Shown: positions 50,701 to 59,427 of the stretch, one piece after another
Position numbering within the stretch: position 1 is the first letter of the stretch
Layout: the number at the start of each line of letters is the position of its first letter
Assembly (NCBI RefSeq): GCF_042466685.1
Contig: NZ_CP170448.1
Span: 3,658,001-3,722,000 of the forward strand
Source: Vreelandella sp042466685
GTDB taxonomy: Bacteria; Pseudomonadota; Gammaproteobacteria; Pseudomonadales; Halomonadaceae
Direction of reading: 5' to 3'
Length of the DNA stretch: 64,000 nucleotides
The notes under the pieces: generated by a model
Database searches by the model: none
Seen by the model: only the letters and a program-made list of their open reading frames with translations
What the model was told of the DNA's origin: nothing
Made by a program: the position numbers and the translations under genes

Positions 50701-51678
50701 CTGCAGGCCGCCGAAGAGCTGCTGAGCACCCTGCTGGATATCTCCAAGCTGGACGCAGGCGCCTTAACGCCGCGGCGCAGTCACTTTGCCCTGGCCGACA
50801 TTTTCCGCCCACTACGCGCCGAGTTTGAGGTGATGGCGGACGATCGCGGCCTGGATTTAGAGGTCGTGCCTACCCAACTCTGGGTCGACTCAGATCCACA
50901 AATGCTTCGCCGCATTGTGCAGAACTTCCTCTCCAACGCCATTCGCTATACCCAAGAGGGGCGCGTACTGCTGGGCTGTCGCCGCCAAAATGGCTGGCTC
51001 TCCATTGAAGTATGGGACAGCGGCCCCGGCATTCCTGAGTCCAAATTAACGGAGATTTTCCAGGAGTTCCGCCGCTTGGATCAGGTTTCCCGCCATAAAG
51101 AGAGTGAGAAAGGGCTGGGGTTGGGGCTCTCGATTGCTGACCGCATGAGCCGAGTGCTGGATCACCCCATTAAAGTACGCTCGACGGTCGGCAAAGGCGC
51201 AGTTTTCTCGGTTAGCGTGCCGATTGTGACCGCCAGCGAGGCGAGCAGTGCCGAACTCGAGCCTCAGGCGAGGCGCGGCAGCCATAAGCTGAGCGGCACA
51301 CGGATTGTGTGTATCGACAATGAGACGCTGATTCTGGAAGGCATGACCGCCATGCTGAGCGGCTGGGGCTGCGAAGTGTTTACCGCCACCAGTATCGGCG
51401 GGGCCAAATCGATCCTGCGCAATATGGATGGCGACCCGGACGCTATTCTGGCGGACTACCACCTGGATAACGAAGTCACCGGGTTGATGGCGCTAGAAGC
51501 GCTCAGCGAGCGTTTTGAGGGGGCGGTACCGGGGATTGTGATTACTGCTGACCGAACCGAGGCGGTGGCAGAAGAGATCAAGCGTGCGGGCTATCAACTG
51601 CTACTCAAGCCGGTTAAACCCGCGGCGCTACGGGCGCTACTGACGCGCACCCTGCAGGCCAATCGCGCGGCGCGTTAA
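47737..51678 (+). CDS. crbS: Hybrid sensor kinase with SLC5 transporter domain, CrbS-like
   Basis: 1,313 residues. An N-terminal SLC5-type membrane domain of about 13 helices (1-530) is followed by a STAC-like linker (about 545-640), two PAS regions (about 645-765 and 775-885), a coiled segment, a HisKA domain with SHDLLQP (His953), an HATPase domain with DSGPGIPESKL and GLGLGLSIADRM, and a receiver with Asp1240. V. cholerae CrbS and Pseudomonas MxtR have this plan and control acs. The ATG follows GGGGAG. Its stop codon lies in the loop of a GC hairpin (51666-51686). Confidence 0.93.
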   Translation: MFHGGLLVAVSLLYIAVLFGIAWYGDRRARTHGATRRRPIIYSLALAIYCTSWTFYGAVGQAATAGWSFASIFVGPILTFLLFWPVLAKMIRVAKHQNVTSIADFIASRYGKTQSLAAFASLVALVGTLPYIALQLKAVSTTFSVLTDATDVTHTPLFGDTAFYVAIVMAIFAILFGTRHTDATEHHEGLIHAVAFESLVKLLAFVVLGAFVTWGMFDGLGELMGHAESQLELQRQLANQDFGQSFWAQTLLAMLAILCLPRQFHVAVVENIHPDDATKARWLFPLYLLAIAFFVVPLAAAGLLLFSESGVEPDTYVLALSMASGHQWLTLLTFIGGFSAATGMVIVAAVAVSIMISNEIVIPALFRLRWFDTKARDYGRLVLRARRLTIVAVLAMAYGFYQLIAEFTSLASIGMLSFAAAAQFAPALIGGLYWKRGNRLGVIVGMNAGFAIWAYSLLMPAMINAGVLPSVWLDGGPLGLNWLSPTTLFGLNLGDSFTHGVMLSLGVNLFCYIFVSQVTSQRVVERIQASLFVDSVETRQTSVNRPWTGATTVGDLKVLCERFLGAGQVDRAFEDYARRVGKPLDDGTRASIDIIQFTERFLASVLGASSARIVVNSALQGRGIGISDVISIVDEASQVLEFNRALLQATIENINQGISVVDQNLRLVVWNQRYLELFRFPDHLIRVGAPIDRIFRYNAHNGEYGPGDPEEHVQLLLDNIREGQPHRYVRYRQDGSVLEVQGNPMPGGGFVYTYQDITQQKRIEEALIRSENNIRIYTDNVPALIAYFDKECRYLFTNRAYEQAFNIDRNAVIGRRFEDVLPIKQAEERAPWVNRALNGERVSFEVSLRVNEAMRYMLVTYTPHFGDSQAILGFFALYQDITERRQAEIALKETNETLEERVRERTQALSEANAALRQENRVRAEAELALRQAKQLAEDANASKTRFLAAASHDLLQPLNAARLFTSALMQNVTTTDTQRIVGHIDNSLQAAEELLSTLLDISKLDAGALTPRRSHFALADIFRPLRAEFEVMADDRGLDLEVVPTQLWVDSDPQMLRRIVQNFLSNAIRYTQEGRVLLGCRRQNGWLSIEVWDSGPGIPESKLTEIFQEFRRLDQVSRHKESEKGLGLGLSIADRMSRVLDHPIKVRSTVGKGAVFSVSVPIVTASEASSAELEPQARRGSHKLSGTRIVCIDNETLILEGMTAMLSGWGCEVFTATSIGGAKSILRNMDGDPDAILADYHLDNEVTGLMALEALSERFEGAVPGIVITADRTEAVAEEIKRAGYQLLLKPVKPAALRALLTRTLQANRAAR

Positions 51679-51686
51679 GCGCCGCG
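51666..51686. terminator. GC hairpin over the crbS stop codon
   Basis: CGCGGCGC and GCGCCGCG form an 8-bp perfect stem around GTTAA, which contains the crbS stop. It lies between the convergent crbS and crbR. There is no T run, so termination by it alone is uncertain. Confidence 0.45.
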
Positions 51687-51722
51687 GTTGTAAGTAGCCG
51701 ATGCCAGCTGTTGGCTAGTGGC

Positions 51723-52385
51723 TTAGGAAACGACTTTCGGTGGCTCTACTTCAAGTTTCTGAGCCGCGATCACCGCTTGGGTTCGCGAGTGCACGCCCAG
51801 CTTACGTAGAATCGCTGTTACGTGGGCTTTGATCGTGGCTTCAGAGACGCTCAGTTCGTAAGCAATCTGCTTATTCAGCAGGCCTTCCGTCAACATATTC
51901 AAGACGCGGAATTGCTGGGGCGTCAGCGATGCAATCGCCTCAGCAAAGCGCGACTCCTCTTCGCTAGTCTCTTCCAGCACGTTGGCCAACGCCTCTGGCA
52001 ACCACACTTCGCCCTCCAGGATCTCCCCTACGGCCTCAGCAATTAGTTGTAGCGACGATGATTTAGGGATAAAACCCGACGCGCCGTAGTCAATAGCACG
52101 ACGCACCACGTAGGGCTCATCGCTGCCTGATACTACCGCCACGGGAATATCGGGCATTTGACCACGCAGTTGGATCAAGCCCGAGAAGCCATGGGCTCCT
52201 GGCATATGCAGATCGAGCAGAATCAAGTCGGCATCAGGATGGCGATTCACCACGTCAGTGGTGGCTTCCATGGTATCCGCTTCGACAATTTCCGCCTGGG
52301 GGGCCAACTGGCGTAACGCTTGGGTCAGCGCTGCACGAAACAGCGGGTGATCGTCAGCGACGATAAACTTATGAGCTACTGCCAT
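51723..52385 (-). CDS. crbR: LuxR/NarL-family response regulator, CrbR-like
   Basis: 220 residues. Receiver domain with the acidic pair DD at 11-12 and phosphoacceptor Asp58 (LILLDLHMPG). The C-terminal LuxR helix-turn-helix starts LTPQQFRVLNMLTEGLLNKQIAYELSVSEATIKAHV. It is the partner of CrbS, encoded convergently with it, and should activate acs and the symporter genes when phosphorylated. The linker between domains (about 118-143) is acidic. Confidence 0.92.
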   Translation of the reverse strand: MAVAHKFIVADDHPLFRAALTQALRQLAPQAEIVEADTMEATTDVVNRHPDADLILLDLHMPGAHGFSGLIQLRGQMPDIPVAVVSGSDEPYVVRRAIDYGASGFIPKSSSLQLIAEAVGEILEGEVWLPEALANVLEETSEEESRFAEAIASLTPQQFRVLNMLTEGLLNKQIAYELSVSEATIKAHVTAILRKLGVHSRTQAVIAAQKLEVEPPKVVS

Positions 52386-52533
52386 GGATATTCCTCCGGT
52401 TCCTCGAGCAGCGGGGTTGTCTGCCGCCGCGACGCTAGGCTCTTACGGTTGTGAAGCATGGTACCCCATGGGCTTCATCATGCCCAAGCATCACATGCAC
52501 AATTTATAATAGATCGTTCACACAAGTGAAACA

Positions 52534-52560
52534 CGTATCTATAAACGCGTATCTATAAAC
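52534..52560. repeat. Direct repeat pair upstream of crbR
   Basis: CGTATCTATAAAC occurs twice (52534-52546 and 52548-52560), one base apart, i.e. a 14-bp period, about 150 bp upstream of crbR. It could be a paired protein site or a simple duplication. Confidence 0.5.
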
Positions 52561-52564
52561 ACGA

Positions 52565-52596
52565 CCGTGCCGACCTACTCAGGTCGGCACGGTTTT
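52565..52596. terminator. Hairpin downstream of acs
   Basis: A 12-bp perfect stem (CCGTGCCGACCT / AGGTCGGCACGG) with an ACTC loop lies 51 bp past the acs stop. On the plus strand it ends in TTTT; on the minus strand, where acs is read, the following bases (TCGTGTTTA) are only weakly T-rich. It is probably the acs terminator. Confidence 0.7.
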
Positions 52597-52646
52597 ACGA
52601 GATAAACAGGCCTGATCAGGCTAAACAGCCTATAGCAGTGTCGCCA

Positions 52647-54596
52647 TTACTGATTGGCGCGATGCTCAATCAGCTCATCGACTACCGAGGGATCCGCCAG
52701 CGTACTGGTGTCACCCAAGCCATCACACTCGTTGGCTGCAATCTTGCGCAGAATGCGGCGCATGATTTTACCCGAGCGGGTTTTCGGTAAGCCTGGCGCC
52801 CACTGAATGACATCCGGCGATGCAATCGGGCCAATATCCTTGCGCACCCACTGGGTCAACTCTTTTTTGAGCTCATCTGTCGGGTCGATACCGTCATTCA
52901 GGGTGACATAGATATAGATGCCTTGTCCCTTAATATCGTGTGGGAAGCCAACAACGGCTGCTTCCGCAACAGCGCTGTGCGCTACCAGAGAGGACTCAAT
53001 CTCAGCGGTGCCCATACGGTGGCCGGAGACGTTTAGAACGTCATCCACACGACCGGTGATCCAGTAGTAACCATCCTCATCGCGGCGGCAGCCGTCACCC
53101 GTGAAGTACATACCGTCGTAGGTCGAGAAGTAGGTCTGAACATAGCGCTCGTGATCCCCCCAAATAGAGCGTGCCTGACCCGGCCAGGCGTCGAGAATCA
53201 CCAAGTTGCCTTCAGTGGCGCCTTCCAGTTGATTCCCTTCGTTATCGACCAGCGCGGGCTTCACACCAAAGAACGGCACCGTCGCAGAACCAGGCTTAAG
53301 CGGCGTAGCGCCCGGCAAGGGGGCAATCATGATGCCGCCGGTTTCGGTTTGCCACCAGGTATCCACAATCGGGCATTTCTCGTTGCCGATAACGCGGTAG
53401 AACCACTCCCAGGCCTCCGGGTTAATCGGTTCGCCCACTGAGCCGAGCAAGCGCAGGCTATCGCGCTTGCTGGAGTCCATGACGTTTTCGCCATGAGCCA
53501 TCAGGGCACGCACCGCAGTGGGCGCAGTGTAAAGAATATTGACGTTGTGCTTATCAACGATCTCCCCCATCCGGCCATGGGTGGGGTAGCTGGGAACACC
53601 TTCAAACATTAGCGTGGTCGCGCCGTTGGCCAAGGGGCCATACACGATATAGCTGTGCCCGGTAACCCAGCCAACGTCCGCAGTACACCAGTAAATCTCA
53701 CCCTCTTGATAGTCGAACACGTACTGGTGAGTCATGGCGGCGTAAGTCAGGTAGCCGCCGGTGGTGTGCTTCAAACCTTTAGGCGCACCGGTAGAGCCAG
53801 AGGTATACAGAATAAACAGCGGATCTTCCGCCCCCATGGCTTCCGGTTCACACTCGCTGGACTGCTTATCGACCAGCTCGTCAAACCAGACATCGCGCCC
53901 CTCTTTCCACTCAATCTCACCGCCGGTGCGTTTCACCACCAGGACGTTTTTGCACACATCAGTGCCGTCACGGGTCAGAGCGGCATCCACGTTCTCCTTC
54001 AGCGGCACGTGCTTACCACCGCGCACCGACTCATCGGCGGTAATCACCAGTTTGGAGTCGGCGCCGATAACACGCTGGGCAACGGCATCGGGAGAGAAGC
54101 CGCCAAATACCACCGAGTGAACGGCCCCGATACGGGAGCAGGCCAGCATCGCCATGGCGGCTTCGGGAATCATTGGCATATACAGCGTGACGGTATCACC
54201 TTTACCGATACCCAGCTCTTTCAGTGCGTTGGCCAACTGATTCGTACGTGCATAGAGCTCACGATAGGTAATGTGTTTGGAGTCGTCGGGATTGTCGCCT
54301 TCCCAAATGATCGCCGTCTGATCACCACGCTTCTCAAGATGGCGGTCAAGGCAGTTGGCACTGACGTTCAACAGGCCATCTTCAAACCAACGAATATCGA
54401 CATTGTCACGCGCAAAAGAGGTATTTTTGATTTTAGTGGGCGCTTTAATCCAGTCCAGACGCTTGGCCTGCTCGGCCCAGAAGCCTTCCGGGTCGTCCAT
54501 CGACTGCTGATACATGGCCTCATATTTGGCTTTATCGGCCCAGGCATTGGCGGCGAAATCGTCGCGCACCGGATAGACGTTCTGTTGATCGCTCAT
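52647..54596 (-). CDS. acs: Acetyl-CoA synthetase (AMP-forming)
   Basis: 649 residues, the usual length. Adenylate-forming motifs are LYTSGSTGAPKGLKHTTGGY (P-loop), WWQTETGG, and PKTRSGKIMRR with Lys610, the position acetylated in other Acs proteins. It converts acetate, ATP and CoA to acetyl-CoA. GAGG precedes the ATG. It neighbours crbS/crbR and the acetate-type symporter, so uptake, sensing and activation of acetate lie together. Confidence 0.97.
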   Translation of the reverse strand: MSDQQNVYPVRDDFAANAWADKAKYEAMYQQSMDDPEGFWAEQAKRLDWIKAPTKIKNTSFARDNVDIRWFEDGLLNVSANCLDRHLEKRGDQTAIIWEGDNPDDSKHITYRELYARTNQLANALKELGIGKGDTVTLYMPMIPEAAMAMLACSRIGAVHSVVFGGFSPDAVAQRVIGADSKLVITADESVRGGKHVPLKENVDAALTRDGTDVCKNVLVVKRTGGEIEWKEGRDVWFDELVDKQSSECEPEAMGAEDPLFILYTSGSTGAPKGLKHTTGGYLTYAAMTHQYVFDYQEGEIYWCTADVGWVTGHSYIVYGPLANGATTLMFEGVPSYPTHGRMGEIVDKHNVNILYTAPTAVRALMAHGENVMDSSKRDSLRLLGSVGEPINPEAWEWFYRVIGNEKCPIVDTWWQTETGGIMIAPLPGATPLKPGSATVPFFGVKPALVDNEGNQLEGATEGNLVILDAWPGQARSIWGDHERYVQTYFSTYDGMYFTGDGCRRDEDGYYWITGRVDDVLNVSGHRMGTAEIESSLVAHSAVAEAAVVGFPHDIKGQGIYIYVTLNDGIDPTDELKKELTQWVRKDIGPIASPDVIQWAPGLPKTRSGKIMRRILRKIAANECDGLGDTSTLADPSVVDELIEHRANQ

Positions 54597-54791
54597 AAAA
54601 TTGCCTCTGTCCGTGAAAATGCACTCTCTAAGAAACTGTAGTCGATACGACTATTTATGGGGCCTAATTGGCCATTATCGTAAGTATCGACTGCCATTAA
54701 TGTTCCCCTAGCATAAACCTCCTCGCGCGGGCTTCCCTTTAGACATTGGTATTATCATTTTTTATTTAAAAAACAAAGATTTATAAACAAA

Positions 54792-55340
54792 TCACGAGAC
54801 AACTTCAGGCCTGTAGACCAAGGTCTTAGCGCAGTGTCGACAGCGGTAGCGACGCCCATTTACCACTAAAGCATGACGCCTCGGGGTAAATTGATGAAAG
54901 CGGCAATCGCACTGGTAACGATAAGGTGCGGACTGCGCCTGCTTAATGTCAAACCGATGGGTCACACTGGGCTCTAAACCAAATAGATCGCGCATTACCG
55001 TTTTCCACTCATGCCCGTGGGGTTTCAGACGCGGGCCATTATCCAAATGGAACACCAGCCAGTGAGCCATTTCATGGGGAATCACCTCATCAAAAAAGGC
55101 CGTGCGGTTTTCATTCAACAACACCGGGTTTAAGCGTAAGCCTCCATGGCCAAGGTGGGCTTGACCGGCCGACGCGCCGCGTAGGTTAAACCACACGGTG
55201 GGAGCTGGCAGCGCAGGGCACACTTCACAACAGCGCTGCCACGCCTGCTCAACGCGAACCCGTGCGGCCTGGTGCAACGCCGTTTCCGACATGGCTGCCA
55301 ATTCAGTGGCGGGCCAGGGGGGCAGTGGTAATGTCTTCAT
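54792..55340 (-). CDS. SprT-family zinc metalloprotease-like protein
   Basis: 182 residues. PHEMAHWLVFHL gives the HExxH motif (His89, Glu90, His93), with a third histidine in KPHGHEW (108 or 110). A C-terminal zinc-ribbon follows (YQCDCRFH and YRCRHC). SprT/SPRTN relatives process protein-DNA crosslinks in eukaryotes; bacterial SprT function is poorly known. It is divergent from the UPF0149 gene. Confidence 0.9.
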   Translation of the reverse strand: MKTLPLPPWPATELAAMSETALHQAARVRVEQAWQRCCEVCPALPAPTVWFNLRGASAGQAHLGHGGLRLNPVLLNENRTAFFDEVIPHEMAHWLVFHLDNGPRLKPHGHEWKTVMRDLFGLEPSVTHRFDIKQAQSAPYRYQCDCRFHQFTPRRHALVVNGRRYRCRHCAKTLVYRPEVVS

Positions 55341-55403
55341 TAGTGATAAACTAGCCGTTAAAGATAACCATTGATGAACGATTGTATAGATGAGGCTTTA
55401 CCC

Positions 55404-56063
55404 ATGGCAGAGCGCAGTGACACGCCCGACACCAACACACCCCCGCAGCCACTGCTCGAGGATGAGCAGTTGGATAGACTGGACGACTTCCTCGACTCTG
55501 ATCAAGTGGATGAAGACGCCCTTGACCTGATCTCTGCCCATGGATTTTTAGTGGCCCTTGCGGTGGCGCCCAGCGAAGTTCCGCCCACTCAGTGGTTGGC
55601 GGAGCTGTTCCAAGGTGAGCCACGCTATGCCGATGACGCCGAGCGTGATGAAATTATCACCCTGCTCACGCTGCTGCGTGACAACGCGGTGGCAGTACTT
55701 GAGCAAGGTGGCTTACCGGAACTGCCGTTTGAGCTAACCTTGGGTGGCGTGCCCGCCGAGGAGACCCCCATTGGCGACTGGTGTGCGGGCTTTATGGAGG
55801 GCGTCTTCAGCGACGAGAGCGCCTGGTTCCAGGACGATGAAGAGACCGCCGCCGCCCTGCTGCTGCCATTTATGCTGCTTTCAGGTTTATTCGACGATGA
55901 ACCGGATCTGGCCGAGCTGGCTAACGACCAAGAACGCCAGGAGTCGCTGGTAGTGCAGTTGCCGGAACTGGTGCTGGATCTTTACCTGCACTACCGCGTG
56001 CCACCGGAAACGCCCAAACCCAAACCGCGTAAAAAAACGCCAGCCAAGGGCAAAAAGCGCTAG
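55404..56063 (+). CDS. UPF0149 (YecA/YgfB-like) protein
   Basis: About 219 residues from the ATG at 55404, with GAGG 8 nt upstream; in-frame starts at 55371/55374 are possible. It is acidic and helical with LDRLDDFLDSDQV, ALDLISAHGFLVALAVAP and GDWCAGFMEGVF, the last a UPF0149 hallmark. The tail is very basic (KPKPRKKTPAKGKKR), whereas many relatives end in an SEC-C zinc motif, absent here. Molecular role not established. Confidence 0.85.
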   Translation: MAERSDTPDTNTPPQPLLEDEQLDRLDDFLDSDQVDEDALDLISAHGFLVALAVAPSEVPPTQWLAELFQGEPRYADDAERDEIITLLTLLRDNAVAVLEQGGLPELPFELTLGGVPAEETPIGDWCAGFMEGVFSDESAWFQDDEETAAALLLPFMLLSGLFDDEPDLAELANDQERQESLVVQLPELVLDLYLHYRVPPETPKPKPRKKTPAKGKKR

Positions 56064-56082
56064 ACACTGAGTAACACAGACA

Positions 56083-57204
56083 TTATTTAAGCCGCGTCAC
56101 CATGGCGTCCAGCACGCCATAGATCCACTCACGGGCGCGCTGCCCCCAGGGGCGCGCTGCCCAAGCCTCGGCATCAACCTCCTGGCTGGCGGCAAAGTTA
56201 CGCTCAAACAGCTCGCGTACATCGGCCGCAAGCTTCGGATCCTTCGCCTCTTGGTTGGCCTCTAAGTTCCAGTGCAAATTCCAGTGATCAAAGTTACACG
56301 AACCAATGCTCACCCACTCATCGGCGAGCACAAATTTGGCATGGATAAAGGTCGGCTGAAACTCAAAAATGCGCACTCCGGCCTTGAGCATAGTGTGATA
56401 AAAGCGCTGACCGGCAAAGCGAACGCTGGGATGATCATGCTTTGCTCCCGGTAGCAATAAACGCACGTCAACCCCTCGGCGAGCCGCCCGAACCAAGCGT
56501 CGGCGCAGCGCAAAAGTGGGCACGAAATAGGGCGTACACAGCCAGAGCCGTTCATTCACCTGGCTGACACGATGATGCAGCGAGTGGCGAATTGCTTGAT
56601 AACGGTAGCCCCGTGCTGACATTGCCCGCCCAGGCGCCCCACCGGGCAGCGCTGGTGGTTTACGGCGTTCGGGGAGAGTCGCCGGGCGTCTATCGCCCTT
56701 CTCCGCCCGGGTCAGGCGCGAATGCCACAGGCGACGAAACAGCAGTTCCCAATCGGCCACCACCGGCCCTTCAATACGCAGCGCAATTTCGTACCAGGCG
56801 TTGAGAAACTCATCCACCGCGCCAAAGCCGCCGGTAAACGCAAGCTCACCATCGATAACCACTATTTTGCGGTGATCACGGCTTAAGTTACGCGCTAAAG
56901 AGTGAAAGCCAATGGGATTAAAAAAGCGCAATTGAACGCCACCGTGCAGTAGCTTTAGACGATCATCACTGGAAAGCCCCATCGCGCCATACCCATCCAG
57001 CAGCAAGCAGACCCTGACCCCACGCTGGGCAGCCTCCATTAGCACATCGCTGACTTGATCCGCCAGTTCTCCTGACTCCATCAGGTAGAGTTCTACCAGC
57101 ACATAGTGGCGCGCGTCCCTGACTGCCTCAAACATGGCCGGCAGAAAGCGCGCAGCCTCTGGCAGCAGCGTAAATTGATTACCTTCTCGCCACTCGTGCC
57201 GCAT
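56083..57204 (-). CDS. Phospholipase-D superfamily cardiolipin synthase (ClsB-like)
   Basis: 373 residues from the ATG at 57204 (AGGAG 6 nt upstream). Two HxK-x4-D motifs are present: HRKIVVIDGELAFTGG in the first half and HAKFVLADEWVSIGSCNFD in the second. There is no N-terminal membrane anchor, as in ClsB/YbhO. It is expected to make cardiolipin from phosphatidyl donors at the membrane. It sits just below rsmJ. Confidence 0.9.
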   Translation of the reverse strand: MRHEWREGNQFTLLPEAARFLPAMFEAVRDARHYVLVELYLMESGELADQVSDVLMEAAQRGVRVCLLLDGYGAMGLSSDDRLKLLHGGVQLRFFNPIGFHSLARNLSRDHRKIVVIDGELAFTGGFGAVDEFLNAWYEIALRIEGPVVADWELLFRRLWHSRLTRAEKGDRRPATLPERRKPPALPGGAPGRAMSARGYRYQAIRHSLHHRVSQVNERLWLCTPYFVPTFALRRRLVRAARRGVDVRLLLPGAKHDHPSVRFAGQRFYHTMLKAGVRIFEFQPTFIHAKFVLADEWVSIGSCNFDHWNLHWNLEANQEAKDPKLAADVRELFERNFAASQEVDAEAWAARPWGQRAREWIYGVLDAMVTRLK

Positions 57205-57235
57205 AGGTGCTCCTGGTTTGGTGGCTGCCAACAAT

Positions 57236-57955
57236 CTAGCGTGCTAATGAGCGATGCACATACAGATCGTAGCGGCTGGTTTTACCCTCGAGGGTGTGCT
57301 GTGGCGCTGGGCCCGCAATCGGCGGTGCCTTACGAGGACGCTTAACCACCACGCGATGCGTCGCCACATCCAACGCCGCTTCCAGCAGGCGTGGGGCATC
57401 GTCATCATTACCAGCCAACTCGCGAAACAGCCGCATCTCTTTTTTCACCAGCGCCGATTTTTCACGATGGGGAAACATCGGATCCAGGTGTATCACCTGG
57501 GGCATAAAGTCCGCACTGGCGACCAGCGCCTCCAGTGCTTGAGCGGCATCGCCGTGACGCAGCGTCATTCGGGCAACAATATCCGCCGTATCGCTATGTT
57601 TCGCAGCACGCTTCAGGCCATCCTCCAATAGCGCCGCAATCGCTGCGACTCGCTCAATTAACAGTACCTGGGCGCCTAGGCTGGCCAATACAAAAGCATC
57701 ACGCCCCAGCCCTGCCGTTGCATCAACGATACTGGGCGTCACCCCCTTGGCAAGCCCACAGGCCTTGGCAACCAGCTGGCCACGGCCACCGCCGAAGCGG
57801 CGCCGATGAGCCGCTTTGCCCGCCGCGAAGTCAACGCTGAGTGGCTTACCGTAGCGCTTCTCATCACCGATCAGCGCTAACCCGTCATCGCGCTGCTCTA
57901 AAAGCAGGCCGTCAGGTAGAGCCATTCCCTCTATGTCGCTCTCTACAAAGCTCAT
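57236..57955 (-). CDS. rsmJ: 16S rRNA (guanine-1516-N2)-methyltransferase RsmJ
   Basis: 239 residues. SAM-binding segments IVDATAGLGRDAFVLASLGAQVLLIERV and the motif IHLDPMFPHREKSALVKKEMR are diagnostic of RsmJ (YhiQ). It methylates G1516 of 16S rRNA. Overlaps tsaB by 4 bp (ATGA), so the two are translationally coupled. Confidence 0.95.
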   Translation of the reverse strand: MSFVESDIEGMALPDGLLLEQRDDGLALIGDEKRYGKPLSVDFAAGKAAHRRRFGGGRGQLVAKACGLAKGVTPSIVDATAGLGRDAFVLASLGAQVLLIERVAAIAALLEDGLKRAAKHSDTADIVARMTLRHGDAAQALEALVASADFMPQVIHLDPMFPHREKSALVKKEMRLFRELAGNDDDAPRLLEAALDVATHRVVVKRPRKAPPIAGPAPQHTLEGKTSRYDLYVHRSLAR

Positions 57956-58650
57956 GCAGGCTTTTTCCAGGCCACGTCGTTGCGCAGATAAACCGGCTGA
58001 ACCAGGTGGGCAGCCTGCCCCAGGCCAGTAGCAAAATCACGCGCCGCCAGCCACGCCATCTCTTCAGCGCGGGGCTCTAAATCATCCAAATGCTGGGGCA
58101 TGCTGAGCTGCACATCGACAGTAAACTGCTCCCATAACGAAAAGCCGCTGCCCACGCCTACCCAGTCGGTTTCGTCGCCCGGTAGCCTCAGCCTCTGCGG
58201 GGCTAGCACCGCCTCGGCACTCATCGGTGTAATGGTATCGTTAAGACAGTGCCAGGTGGCGGCGTACACCTCGCCCATGCGGGCATCCAGAGCGGTCACC
58301 ACGTGACGTAGGTGGTAGCGTCGATGGGCCTGAAGGGCCAGCGCCTCCAAGGTAGACACACCCAGTAGCGGGCAGTCGAGGCCAAACGCCAGACCTTGGG
58401 CTGCCCCCGCCGCTATTCGCAGCCCGGTAAACGAACCCGGCCCGCGGCCAAAAGCCACGGCATCAAGCTGGGAAGGCGTTACCTGTGCGTCGGCAAGTAC
58501 TTCATCCACCATCGGCAGCAGCCGGCGGGTGTGAGCACGGGGTGTCATCTCAAAGCGCGCCAGACACTCAGTGCCCGAGTCGCCTTGGCGCAGTAGCGCT
58601 GCAGAGCAGGCGCTGGAAGAGGCATCAAGGGCAAGCAGATGTAACGGCAT
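57952..58650 (-). CDS. tsaB: tRNA t6A biosynthesis protein TsaB
   Basis: 232 residues of the ASKHA-fold TsaB family: LLALDASSSACSAALL at the N terminus, AFGRGPGSFTGLRIAAGAAQGLAFG, and VTALDARMGEVYAA. It scaffolds the TsaD/TsaE complex that makes threonylcarbamoyl-adenosine at tRNA position 37. Confidence 0.95.
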   Translation of the reverse strand: MPLHLLALDASSSACSAALLRQGDSGTECLARFEMTPRAHTRRLLPMVDEVLADAQVTPSQLDAVAFGRGPGSFTGLRIAAGAAQGLAFGLDCPLLGVSTLEALALQAHRRYHLRHVVTALDARMGEVYAATWHCLNDTITPMSAEAVLAPQRLRLPGDETDWVGVGSGFSLWEQFTVDVQLSMPQHLDDLEPRAEEMAWLAARDFATGLGQAAHLVQPVYLRNDVAWKKPA

Positions 58651-58709
58651 AACAAGTGGCCACTCGAAAGAAAAGTTGCAGCATTATACCTTCGCCACAC
58701 TAATACGAC

Positions 58710-58734
58710 GATGGCCCGCATTAAGCGGGCCATC
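58710..58734 (-). terminator. Hairpin downstream of adk
   Basis: GATGGCCCGC and GCGGGCCATC form a 10-bp stem with a 5-nt loop, 40 bp past the adk stop. No clear T run follows on the minus strand, so it may only protect the 3' end. Confidence 0.45.
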
Positions 58735-58773
58735 GAAACAGGTAAAACGCTATGTATCCGCTAAAGGCGCTTA

Positions 58774-59427
58774 TCAGCTAAGGGCTTCTTTTACCTGGCG
58801 GGTAATATCGGTCACGCTGCCCACGCCTTCAATACGGTGATACTGAGGTGCGCTCTGAGGATCCTGCTTGGCCCACTGCTGGTAGTAATCAACCAGCGGC
58901 GCCGTTTGATCGTGGTAAACCGACAGGCGATTACGCACCGTGGCTTCTTGATCATCTTCACGCTGTATCAGCGTTTCACCGGTCACATCATCTTTGCCCG
59001 GCTCTTTGGGCGGATTGTGCTCAACGTGGTAAACGCGGCCCGAAGCCTGGTGCACACGACGCCCCGCCAAGCGGCTAACGATCTCTTCATCGGGCACGGC
59101 AATTTCCACCACGTGATCCAGCTTAACGCCACCCTCTTTCATGGCGTCGGCCTGGGGAATCGTGCGTGGAAAACCATCGAACAGAAAGCCATTTTCGCAG
59201 TCAGGCTGACTGATGCGCTCTTTGACCAAGTCAATGATGATTTCGTCAGAGACCAGGCCACCGCTGTTCATGATCTCTTTTACTTTCAGGCCCAGCTCAG
59301 TGCCATCTTTAATGGCCGTGCGCAGCATATCCCCGGTGGAAATCTGAGGAATCTTAAATTGCTCGCAAATAAACTGAGCTTGAGTCCCCTTCCCCGCGCC
59401 GGGGGCACCCAACAGGATTAAACGCAT
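58774..59427 (-). CDS. adk: Adenylate kinase
   Basis: 217 residues from the ATG at 59427, which has AGGAG upstream; the frame extends to 59511 but the extra 28 residues are not Adk-like. P-loop GAPGAGKGT at 7-15, NMP-binding GDMLR, DGFPRTIPQAD, and a LID with GRRVHQASGRVYH that lacks the four zinc cysteines. It interconverts AMP+ATP and 2 ADP. Confidence 0.97.
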   Translation of the reverse strand: MRLILLGAPGAGKGTQAQFICEQFKIPQISTGDMLRTAIKDGTELGLKVKEIMNSGGLVSDEIIIDLVKERISQPDCENGFLFDGFPRTIPQADAMKEGGVKLDHVVEIAVPDEEIVSRLAGRRVHQASGRVYHVEHNPPKEPGKDDVTGETLIQREDDQEATVRNRLSVYHDQTAPLVDYYQQWAKQDPQSAPQYHRIEGVGSVTDITRQVKEALS

